Source: Fibrobacter sp.
GTDB lineage: Bacteria > Fibrobacterota > Fibrobacteria > Fibrobacterales > Fibrobacteraceae
Direction: 5' to 3'
Assembly: GCA_024398965.1 (NCBI GenBank)
Contig: JAKSIF010000006.1
Span: forward strand, 62,001 to 126,000
DNA: 64,000 nucleotides
Below the pieces are notes generated by a model, which was given only the letters and a program-made list of their open reading frames with translations, had not been told where the DNA came from and did no database searches. Below are positions 57,604 to 64,000 of the stretch, piece by piece. Both the position numbers and the translations under genes were made by a program. Positions within the stretch are counted from its first letter, which is position 1, and every line of letters begins with the position of its first letter.

Positions 57604-58437
57604 GTGCGTGCGTTGAATATTCCTGAGATTACATGTGGTGGCCAAACCTACGGCAACTTCCAGTTTTTCGCTAAAGGTTTTATGGGGACTGTTTACAGGG
57701 GCTGCGACAGCCACGGAAAGACAGTCATATTAAAGTTGTGCCGCCCCACTGCAGCCGTGTACGAACAGCAGCTGGAGAATGAGATCCGGGTGTGTCGCGA
57801 AATGCATCACCCCAACATCGTAAATACAATTGACTCTGGAAAGTTGGTCCTTGATTGCGCCGATGGTGACTGCGGGGAATTTTATTACATGCTCCAGGAT
57901 TTCTATGATGGCGGGAATTTGAAGTCCCATATCCGTCCAGGAATTCCGCTGGAAACCTGCGTGGCTTGGTTCTGTCAGATTGTGGCTGGCGTCGAGGCAT
58001 TTCACAGGAAGTTCGTTCACCGCGATCTCAAACCAGAAAACATCCTGATGGATGCTGAAGGCAATTTGCGCATTGCAGATTTTGGCTTGGCCAAGGTTTT
58101 GAACGGCGGAAAATCCGATCCTGCAAGTTTCACTGCGAAGGATCCTTTTAACGGTTGGGGAACCATCGAGTATATGGCTCCTGAGTGTTGGACCTTTGGC
58201 GAGACCACGCCTGCTACAGATGTTTATTCCCTGGGAATTATGTTCTATGAAATTCTTACAGGAGAATTGCCTTGCAAAAGCCATAAGGCAAAGGACTTAA
58301 AGGACTTTCACCTCCATCAGCCTCTGCCTCGGTTTACTGATCCGTTATTAGGGGAACTTCAAAAACATTTGGATGCGATGACAGCTAAGAATCCGAAAGA
58401 CCGCCGACTGTACGATTTCGGAAAAATGACCCTGTGA
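57604..58437 (+). CDS. Soluble Hanks-type Ser/Thr protein kinase
   Basis: 277 residues, essentially a bare kinase domain. The Gly-rich loop is degenerate (FAKGFMGTVYRG). Lys is in VILKLC, the catalytic loop is HRDLKPEN, then DFGLAKVL, the APE motif in YMAPECW and DVYSLGIMFYEILTG. There is no membrane helix and no sensor domain, so it is predicted cytosolic. It starts at GTG 57604 because an in-frame stop lies at 57571 and no ATG is available. It is isolated, between the 190-bp repeat element and a pair of 37-bp repeats, with no phosphatase gene nearby. Confidence 0.85.
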   Translation: MRALNIPEITCGGQTYGNFQFFAKGFMGTVYRGCDSHGKTVILKLCRPTAAVYEQQLENEIRVCREMHHPNIVNTIDSGKLVLDCADGDCGEFYYMLQDFYDGGNLKSHIRPGIPLETCVAWFCQIVAGVEAFHRKFVHRDLKPENILMDAEGNLRIADFGLAKVLNGGKSDPASFTAKDPFNGWGTIEYMAPECWTFGETTPATDVYSLGIMFYEILTGELPCKSHKAKDLKDFHLHQPLPRFTDPLLGELQKHLDAMTAKNPKDRRLYDFGKMTL

Positions 58438-58558
58438 TTGCCCGGGGGTTCGGGGGCAACGCCCCTGAGTAATAGCGCTGTGAAAAATGATTTATCCAAC
58501 ATTCGCAAATGGTAAAACCATTTGCCCGGGGGTTCGGGGGCAACGCCCCTGAGTAATA
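58438..58558. repeat. Two exact 37-bp direct repeats
   Basis: Copies at 58438-58474 and 58522-58558, each starting TTGCCCGGGGGTTCGGGG, containing a GGGGC...GCCCC hairpin and ending CTGAGTAATA. They are 84 bp apart. The first begins at the kinase stop. Confidence 0.8.
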
Positions 58559-58587
58559 AAAAGACCCCGCTTTCGCGAGGTCTTTTT
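58558..58587. terminator. Bidirectional terminator between kinase and tRNA-His
   Basis: AAAAAGACCCCGC, loop TTTCG, CGAGGTCTTTTT. Symmetric A and T tracts. Confidence 0.8.
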
Positions 58588-58590
58588 AAG

Positions 58591-58665
58591 GGTGGGTGAC
58601 CGGACTCGAACCGACAACATCCAGAATCACAATCTGGGACTCTAACCAATTGAGCTACACCCACC
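58591..58665 (-). tRNA. tRNA-His (anticodon GTG)
   Basis: On the minus strand: extra G at -1 paired with discriminator C, acceptor GTGGGTG/CACCCAC, D-arm GCTC...GAGT, anticodon stem CCAGA/TCTGG with loop TTGTGAT (anticodon GTG) and T-arm GTCGG-TTCGAGT-CCGGT. CCA is not encoded. Confidence 0.95.
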
Positions 58666-58774
58666 ATGAGTGTGAGCCAAATATAAAAAAGCCACCCTAA
58701 CTTTCAAGGGTGGTTCTTTTAAAATTTTCAATTTTTCTTTTTTTACGGGGTGAAAACTGCGATTTTAAAGAAAA

Positions 58775-59140
58775 TTAGTCGTTTTTCAGCTTAGAAACGA
58801 TACGCAGGAAGTTGGCTCGCTTGAAGTCGTTGCGGTGCTCCTCGCAGAATCGGGGGTAGATATACTGCTTGGGGAATACCTTGATGCTGAACTTTTCGTT
58901 GCAACCTTCCAGACAGCACCTGAAAGTCAGGTCCATGGACTCGGTATAGTTGTGGCGGAAGATGATGTTCTTGGATTCGATGTTTTCCACATCCTTCTTC
59001 TGCTTCTGACGCTGCTTGATGTCACGGTGTTTTTCGCAGTACTTGGCGATCGGGTGTCCCCAGAATTCACAACCGCAACCGGGTTCCTGGCAGACCTTCA
59101 ACTTGATACGCTTTTTCTTCTTGTACTTGGGTAATTGCAT
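58775..59140 (-). CDS. Small protein with two Cys/His zinc-binding-like modules
   Basis: 121 residues from ATG 59140, with GAGG upstream. The basic N-terminus (LPKYKKKKRIKLKV) is followed by two similar modules: CQEPGCGCEFWG...YCEKHR and CCLEGCNEKFSI...FCEEHR, each C-x4-C followed after ~13-20 residues by C-x2-H. They look like duplicated zinc-ribbon or treble-clef fingers. A nucleic-acid-binding role is plausible from the charge but not shown. No family was recognised. It is divergent from the ComEC-like gene. Confidence 0.72.
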   Translation of the reverse strand: MQLPKYKKKKRIKLKVCQEPGCGCEFWGHPIAKYCEKHRDIKQRQKQKKDVENIESKNIIFRHNYTESMDLTFRCCLEGCNEKFSIKVFPKQYIYPRFCEEHRNDFKRANFLRIVSKLKND

Positions 59141-59258
59141 AAAAAACCTCAGTTTGAAAGAAAGATAGTAAAAAAGTGGTAAAAAAGTGTATGAAGCACA
59201 TCCGGCTCGGCCAAATCTTCCGTGTATATAGAGTAGAGAACCAAAAAAAGGATTCACT

Positions 59259-60224
59259 ATGAGGACAGAATCAAGCAGAAATGGTTGGATATTCATCTGG
59301 GTTGCCCTATGCGCCGCAGGCTGGCTTTGCCTGTTTCTGTTGGTTTCGAATCTTTGGGGGTGTTCATACCAGGATTCGCTGACCAACGAGGAACGTTTTG
59401 GCAAAGTGAATTTTATGGACGTGGGGCAGGGCCTTGCGGTCCTGATTGAGTTTGACGGTCATTATGGAATGTATGACATGGGGCCTGATTCTGTCGGGGT
59501 GGTGGATTCCCTGGAGTCAAGGGGCGTCGATACGTTGGACTGGGTTGTGGTGAGTCACGGCCATAGGGATCATGGCGGTGGCTTCATGGAATTGGCGTCC
59601 TCGCGAGGGAATCCGCAAGAAGATTCGCCGCAAGGAGTTTCGTCGCAAGCTTTGGGACTGAGAGTCTTCGTGAGGAATCTTTACGTGGGGCCGGATACAG
59701 CCCGGAGCTTCGTGGGCGATAGCGTCTTGCGTCTAGCAAGTCGCTATGGAATCCCGGTGGATACGTTGTACCGCGGGGACGTGATTCGTTTGGGAACGTC
59801 CGACGGCATTGACTTGAAGGTACTGTGGCCTCCGGAGTATGTTGCCGTAGGTGAAAATGGCGCAAGTATTGTGATGCAGGGTTCCCTGAGGGCGGATCCT
59901 TCAGGGAACCGCTTTCTCTTGACTGGCGATCTGGACTCCGCCGGCGAACGCCGCCTGATGGAACTGTCGCCCGACGTAAGTGCCGCGCTCCTGCAGGTGC
60001 CTCACCACGGATCCGCAGGAAGCAGTTCCCTCCGGTTTTTGTCGCAGGTGGCGCCCGGCTTTGCTGTCATAAGCGTAGGAGCGGGCAACAGCTACGGTCA
60101 CCCTCGGGAAGAGGTGCTTCAGAAGCTTCGTTATGTAACCGGTGATTCTACGGCCGTATTCCGGACAGATCGGGACGGAACAGTTTCCTTCTCGCTGGTG
60201 CCTGGGGTTGGCATCCTGCGGTAG
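59259..60224 (+). CDS. ComEC C-terminal-like metallo-beta-lactamase-fold hydrolase
   Basis: 321 residues. An N-terminal membrane helix (WIFIWVALCAAGWLCLFLLV), possibly ending in a lipobox-like LWGC, is followed by an MBL domain. Motifs are FMDVGQGLAVLIE, the metal motif VSHGHRDHGGG, FLLTGDLDSAGERRL and VPHHGSAGSSS, then VGAGNSYGHPREEVL. This is the pattern of the nuclease domain of ComEC/Rec2, but the competence membrane channel is absent. It would act outside the inner membrane, perhaps on nucleic acid. Confidence 0.85.
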   Translation: MRTESSRNGWIFIWVALCAAGWLCLFLLVSNLWGCSYQDSLTNEERFGKVNFMDVGQGLAVLIEFDGHYGMYDMGPDSVGVVDSLESRGVDTLDWVVVSHGHRDHGGGFMELASSRGNPQEDSPQGVSSQALGLRVFVRNLYVGPDTARSFVGDSVLRLASRYGIPVDTLYRGDVIRLGTSDGIDLKVLWPPEYVAVGENGASIVMQGSLRADPSGNRFLLTGDLDSAGERRLMELSPDVSAALLQVPHHGSAGSSSLRFLSQVAPGFAVISVGAGNSYGHPREEVLQKLRYVTGDSTAVFRTDRDGTVSFSLVPGVGILR

Positions 60225-60266
60225 GTTGTAATCTCGAAAGGCCTCCTTGTTTTTCGCAGTCTTGTT

Positions 60267-60525
60267 TTAGGACTACCTGTGGTGCTGATGGAATTTAGTC
60301 CTATGGTCAGGAGGTGTTTTCAGGGGGATGCTAGTATTAATTATGTTGCGGGGGAGATTTAGTACTAGTTTTTCAATGGATTTGCTTGAAAAGTAAAGCA
60401 AATGAGTTGATTACAGTTGCTTTTTCTAGTACTAATTTTTTCTTTTGTACGATTAGTTCTAATGCAACGATCCATTTATTGAATTTTGTAGGACTAAATC
60501 GCGATGTTGAACGAATTAGTCCTAA
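60267..60525. repeat. Array of four ~37-bp hairpins with TTAGTNCTAA-type stems
   Basis: Eight 9-10-bp boxes begin at 60267, 60295, 60331, 60358, 60426, 60453, 60489 and 60516. They pair as hairpins H1 60267-60303, H2 60331-60368, H3 60426-60462 and H4 60489-60525, each with a 17-19-nt loop. Inner gaps are 27, 58 and 26 bp. The middle gap contains another hairpin, ATTTGCTT/AAGCAAAT (60381-60405). Boxes 4 and 5 are exact complements, as are 2 and 7, so the whole array is mirror-symmetric. No gene is seen in 60225-60612. Confidence 0.75.
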
Positions 60526-60543
60526 AATGCGTTTCAATGGCCG

Positions 60544-60612
60544 CGCTGTTGCTACATCCAGCCGACGTTGCTGCATTCAGCGCTGTTGCTGCATCCGGCG
60601 CTGTTGCGGCAG
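60544..60612. repeat. Four tandem 18-19-bp repeats (CGCTGTTGCTGCATCC type)
   Basis: Units start at 60544, 60563, 60581 and 60599, each with a CGCTGTTGC or CGACGTTGC core. The array ends at the stop codon of the thioesterase gene. Confidence 0.65.
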
Positions 60613-61542
60613 TTACGCCTTGAAACCTACGCGAGCCTGGAAGTGGCAGCGGGCCTTTAGCGGGTTGCCCTTCATGTCTTCTGCGTTCATGCCAAAGAGT
60701 ACGGCGTGATGCTTGGAATCCTTGAAACGGACGATGTCCACTTTTTCGCCAAGTGGAACCTGCTGGATATAATTCATTTGTATGGAGCGGATGCCGCGGT
60801 TCTTGATCTCATCGCGGCTCAGTGCGTCCAGTACCCAGTCTACATAACGGCAATGGTTCACGTGATGATTGATGTCCATGTCGGTATTGCGGGCCTGCAC
60901 GTGGTCGATGACCTTGGGGAACAAGCCCATTGACAAAATATCGAGTTTTTCGGGGAGGGCTTCCTTGCCTTCCTCGATGGGAACAGGGTAGGGGCTTGTA
61001 GAAGGTGGAACAGCCTTTCCTGTCTTCATGTCCACAAGCAGCCAGCTGGATGTTCCTTCTACCAGGATGTTCCCGCGGCTGTCGCGAACCATGTAGTCCT
61101 TGTATATTACTTTGTCCTTATAATTCTCCTTGGCCCATGTGCTGACCCGCAGTTCTTCGCCAAGGACAGGAGTATGGTTTAGGCGAAGTTTCATGCGGGT
61201 CACGGCGCAGCCAAAGCCGGCGCGCATCATGTTCCAAAGTCCGTAACCCTTGCGTTCGGCGTCGGATAGGGCGGCTTCTTCGGTAAACTGGAATAGGCGA
61301 GAGAGCTTGAGTCGATTGTGTTCGTCGCAGTCGGAGAAACGTACCGTGAATTTCAATTCGGTAATTTCGTCTTCGCTGTCCTTCTGATGGGCGGAATCGG
61401 TACGGGCTGCGCTGGCCATCATTTCGGGGCTGATGGATAGTGTTGATTCGTCGGGACCATAGCCGGTTGGGGCCTTTGTCTCGGCCTTGGGTTGACTTGA
61501 GTCCACAATCTTCTTAGATCCAAACAGCTTTTCCAAGAACAT
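60613..61542 (-). CDS. Acyl-ACP thioesterase (FatA/FatB-like)
   Basis: 309 residues from ATG 61542, with GAGG upstream. A ~60-residue charged, low-complexity N-terminus is followed by two hotdog folds. The first has FTVRFSDCDEHNRLKLSRLF and the second has RNTDMDINHHVNHCRYVDWV, which carries the conserved Asn/His of the plant-type thioesterase signature (N.H.N...Y..W). It releases fatty acids from acyl carrier protein. In an organism rich in straight odd-chain or unusual lipids this may set chain length. It is divergent from aroA. Confidence 0.88.
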   Translation of the reverse strand: MFLEKLFGSKKIVDSSQPKAETKAPTGYGPDESTLSISPEMMASAARTDSAHQKDSEDEITELKFTVRFSDCDEHNRLKLSRLFQFTEEAALSDAERKGYGLWNMMRAGFGCAVTRMKLRLNHTPVLGEELRVSTWAKENYKDKVIYKDYMVRDSRGNILVEGTSSWLLVDMKTGKAVPPSTSPYPVPIEEGKEALPEKLDILSMGLFPKVIDHVQARNTDMDINHHVNHCRYVDWVLDALSRDEIKNRGIRSIQMNYIQQVPLGEKVDIVRFKDSKHHAVLFGMNAEDMKGNPLKARCHFQARVGFKA

Positions 61543-61621
61543 AAAACCTCGTATCGTTATAATTCCCATTAAATCGGGGATGCAGAAATAAAAGACGATG
61601 TATAATTTATAAATTTGCGAC

Positions 61622-62941
61622 ATGGCAGAACCTTTTTCTAGACCCAGTTTTATCCAGTTGCCGGCCCTGAGCTCCTACAATGGCGAAGTCCGTGTACCTG
61701 GTTCCAAGAGTATTACCAATCGTGTCTTCCTGATTTCCGCTTTGGCAGAAGGCACTACCAAGTTGCACAACCTGCTCCGTAGTGACGACACTCTCTATAT
61801 GGGTGAGGCCCTTAAGGCCTTGGATATCGGCATCGAGATGTCTGAAGACTTTACCGAGGCAACCATTGTGGGTAATGGTGGTGCAATTAACGCTCCCGAA
61901 AACGTAGATGGGGACTGCCTTGCAGAACTTTACCTGGGCAATGCGGGAACTGCCATGCGATCACTCTGTGCCGCACTCACCCTTGGTGAAGGCGAATTCC
62001 ACTTGAGTGGCGAGCAGAGAATGAAGGAACGCCCCATCCGTGACTTGGTGGAGGCTTTGCAGTCTCTTGGCGCCGACGTGGGCTACATGGAAACGGAAGG
62101 CTATCCTCCGGTTTGTATCAAGGCCCATGGTCTCAATGGCGGTACCGTCAGTGTCCGCGGCAATATTTCTAGCCAGTATTTGACCGCGCTCCTGATTTGC
62201 GCACCTTATGCAAAGGAACCCCTCCACATTCATGTGGAAGGTCAGTTGATTTCTGCTCCGTACATTTTGCTGACCCTGGATGTCATGAGACATTTCGGCA
62301 TTGAAGTTCGTCATGACGGTTTGACTGATTTTTATGTGCCTAAGGGTGTGTACAAGAGCCCCGGTGATTACATGGTGGAAGGTGATGCAAGCTCCGCCAG
62401 CTATCCGCTGGCCGCAGCCGCAATTGCAAAGGGCAAGGTCCGTGTCCTTGGTGTCGGATCTGAATCCCGTCAGGGAGATGTTGCCTTCGTCAAGGTTCTC
62501 GAAAAGATGGGCGCTAAGATTACCATGGGCCCGGACTGGGTGGAATGCGAAGGTGCAGACCTTCACGCCGTTGACTTGAATTTGAATGACATTCCTGACG
62601 CAGCCATGACCGTCGCTGTTCTTGCTCTATTTGCCGACGGTACGAGCCATATTAGCGGCATTGCCAGCTGGCGTGTTAAGGAAACAGACCGAATTGCTGC
62701 AATCGTTGCTGAACTGCGTAAGATGGGTGCCCAGGTTTCCTCTGACATGGATAGTATTACCGTGACCCCGCCAGAAAAGCTGAACGAGAACGTTGCTATC
62801 GAAACGTACAACGACCATCGTATGGCTATGTGTTTTAGCCTTGCCGCATTGGGTGGTGTTCCGGTCAAGATTATGGATCCGGCTTGCGTAGGCAAGACCT
62901 ATCCCAAGTACTTTGAAGATTTTTTGAGAATCGCTAAGTAG
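61622..62941 (+). CDS. aroA: 3-phosphoshikimate 1-carboxyvinyltransferase (EPSP synthase)
   Basis: 439 residues. Conserved blocks: VPGSKSITNRVFLISALAEG, the phosphoenolpyruvate-site LGNAGTAMRSLCAAL, GEQRMKERPIRDLV, NISSQYLTALLICAPYA, GDASSASYPLAAAAI, WRVKETDRIAAI and YNDHRMAMCFSLAAL. LGNAGTAMR is the class I type motif. It joins PEP to shikimate-3-phosphate. It is followed in the same frame, right after the stop, by the solute-binding protein gene. Confidence 0.95.
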   Translation: MAEPFSRPSFIQLPALSSYNGEVRVPGSKSITNRVFLISALAEGTTKLHNLLRSDDTLYMGEALKALDIGIEMSEDFTEATIVGNGGAINAPENVDGDCLAELYLGNAGTAMRSLCAALTLGEGEFHLSGEQRMKERPIRDLVEALQSLGADVGYMETEGYPPVCIKAHGLNGGTVSVRGNISSQYLTALLICAPYAKEPLHIHVEGQLISAPYILLTLDVMRHFGIEVRHDGLTDFYVPKGVYKSPGDYMVEGDASSASYPLAAAAIAKGKVRVLGVGSESRQGDVAFVKVLEKMGAKITMGPDWVECEGADLHAVDLNLNDIPDAAMTVAVLALFADGTSHISGIASWRVKETDRIAAIVAELRKMGAQVSSDMDSITVTPPEKLNENVAIETYNDHRMAMCFSLAALGGVPVKIMDPACVGKTYPKYFEDFLRIAK

Positions 62942-62950
62942 GTTGTTATT

Positions 62951-64000
62951 TTGTTGAATCTTAAAAGTTTTGCAGTTGCACTGGTTGTTGCTTTTATTGC
63001 CTTTGCCGAGGTTGGGGCAAAACCCGCTCCCGTAATTCGCTCCGCCCCGTTGACTAGGGATACCCTGGTCCTGTGGGCTATGGACGAAGGCATCAATTCG
63101 GGTAGTACTCTTCGTAAGATTACTCGGCGCTTCGCTCATCGATCCGGCTATCCGGTAAAGGTTCGCTTTCTGGACTGGGGAACTGCATTTGAGCAGTTGA
63201 CTCGAACCCTTGCGACAGATGCTGCTACTGCAGAGGCTTCCGGCCTGGAATTTCCAGACGTTATCCAATTGGGCTCCAGCTGGGTTCCGCATTTCGCAAG
63301 CCATGACTTGATATCCTCTGTACCGGAGTCCCTGTTGGTCTCCTTGGATACTACACGCTTCTACGCAGAGGCCATGAAGGTTTCTCACCTGGGTTCCGAT
63401 GCGGCGACTTATTCTCTTCCGTGGTTCCTTGACGTTCGAGGCTTGCTTGTAAACAAGCGCCTTTGGAAGGAACTGGAACTGACTGAGGATGACGTTGCGA
63501 CCTATCCTAAGTTCTATGGAACCTTGCGTGCAATTTCCAAGAAGAAGTTGAAGAACAAGGTGGGTGCATCCGTAGCTCCCTTTGGCTATGGCGTCAAGAA
63601 TGATTGGACCGGTCACCAGCAGATGTCTCCCATTATCTGGAGCTTTGGCGGAGACCTTGTTGCCAAGGAAGGGGACTCCTACCGCAGTGCCTTGGCTGAT
63701 TCCAATACCCTGAATGGATTGCGTCATTATTTTAAGTTTTTGAATGACCTGGATATCTCCCCCTATGGATTCCAGGAAAATTCGACTCAGAATGCGGATC
63801 GCTTTGTTCGGTCTGAACAGTTGGTAATTTACGGTACTGCCGAATTCATTCGCAAGCTTGATTTCTCTGGTGATCAAGGCGGCCTCAAGGAATCTCTTCT
63901 GGCTGAAGATAGCCTTGCCTTTATCTCCTTCCCCGAAGGCCCCAATGGCCGTTTTACCTTTGTTGGTGGAAGCCACCTGGCTCTTCCTAAGAGAGGTTCT
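62951..64000 (+). CDS. Extracellular solute-binding protein (family 1), 3' end cut by the window
   Basis: About 350 residues are visible and the frame is open at the window end. It starts at TTG 62951 or 62954, nine bases after the aroA stop; no ATG is available before the signal peptide (SFAVALVVAFIAFAEVGA). The mature part has the pattern of sugar ABC-transporter binding proteins: LVLWAMDEGINSGSTLRKIT, EFPDVIQLGSSWVPHFASHD, YSLPWFLDVRGLLVNKRLWK and SPIIWSFGGDLVAKEGDSYR. It likely binds an oligosaccharide or other polyol outside the inner membrane. Permease genes would be expected downstream, beyond the window. Confidence 0.82.
   Translation, partial: MLNLKSFAVALVVAFIAFAEVGAKPAPVIRSAPLTRDTLVLWAMDEGINSGSTLRKITRRFAHRSGYPVKVRFLDWGTAFEQLTRTLATDAATAEASGLEFPDVIQLGSSWVPHFASHDLISSVPESLLVSLDTTRFYAEAMKVSHLGSDAATYSLPWFLDVRGLLVNKRLWKELELTEDDVATYPKFYGTLRAISKKKLKNKVGASVAPFGYGVKNDWTGHQQMSPIIWSFGGDLVAKEGDSYRSALADSNTLNGLRHYFKFLNDLDISPYGFQENSTQNADRFVRSEQLVIYGTAEFIRKLDFSGDQGGLKESLLAEDSLAFISFPEGPNGRFTFVGGSHLALPKRGS

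Noticed and set aside
58359-58667. Minus-strand reading frame beginning MVGVAQLVRVPDCDSGC
   Set aside because: It is a translation of the tRNA-His gene and the 37-bp repeats, a well-known type of false gene.
60373-60709. Reading frames on both strands through the hairpin array
   Set aside because: They are composed of hairpin boxes and the CGCTGTTGC repeats; no start signal or protein-like pattern.
62627-63976. 449-codon minus-strand frame across the aroA end and the solute-binding gene
   Set aside because: It is antisense to two clear genes, including conserved aroA motifs.

Overview
The window looks like chromosomal DNA of a cellulose-degrading Fibrobacter-type bacterium. This is inferred from content, not from a database match. 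It carries a GH9 cellulase with a C-terminal secretion-type domain, a GH5 glucanase, a secreted CE1-type esterase, an OmpA protein with eleven thrombospondin-type-3 repeats, a futalosine-pathway mqnA, biotin-dependent decarboxylase pump subunits and many c-di-GMP enzymes. It is ordinary dense bacterial sequence with short operons, many strong hairpin terminators and two tRNA genes (Val-CAC, His-GTG). No phage, transposase or CRISPR array was seen.

Layout. 1-0.8 kb: end-truncated EamA permease. 0.8-4.4 kb: three overlapping genes for an ECF sigma factor, a membrane anti-sigma and an exported caspase-like protease fused to surface repeats. 4.5-7.0 kb: two tail-to-tail HD-GYP paralogues. 7.1-17.0 kb: a complete Ton system (TonB-dependent receptor, lipoprotein, DUF3450-like protein, two ExbB-type proteins, ExbD, TonB, TPR protein). 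Its promoter region carries the same bipartite motif, at the same spacing, as the sigma gene, so the sigma factor probably controls both. 17.1-19.6 kb: diguanylate cyclase followed by a NrnA-like DHH phosphoesterase. 19.7-25.7 kb: glmM, an ArsR-type regulator, the esterase, a small heat-shock protein and a MATE exporter. 25.9-31.8 kb: a large GGDEF/HD-GYP/PAS/GGDEF protein, a TolC-family protein, tRNA-Val, a PTS EIIA protein and aroD. 32-36 kb: clpP, ftsY, lipoprotein, thioredoxin-like protein, glycosyltransferase, outer-membrane protein. 36-46 kb: GH5, mqnA, a response regulator-GGDEF protein, eda, GH9 and a MacB-like ABC pair. 46-54 kb: OmpA, GtrA, CoA-transferase, PurF-like protein, phosphatase-domain lipoprotein. 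54.6-57.1 kb: three subunits of a Na+-pumping decarboxylase. 57-64 kb: repeat elements, Ser/Thr kinase, tRNA-His, zinc-finger-like protein, ComEC-like hydrolase, an unusual hairpin array, acyl-ACP thioesterase, aroA and a truncated solute-binding protein.

Non-coding structure is the most unusual part. (1) In-register 7-bp degenerate tandem repeats sit at about ten gene junctions, several of them translated as extra N-terminal residues. (2) A four-hairpin array with TTAGTNCTAA-type stems occupies 60.27-60.53 kb. (3) A modular intergenic element is built from ACCG, a variable hairpin, a terminator-like hairpin and TTTTGCTCACGG; it is found after the decarboxylase operon and after glmM. (4) A 26-bp inverted repeat with nested GTTAACG palindromes lies next to the ArsR gene. 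(5) A perfect 22-bp palindrome overlies the predicted transcription start of the GH9 gene. The best candidate for a little-described protein system is the sigma/anti-sigma/caspase operon together with its predicted Ton operon target.
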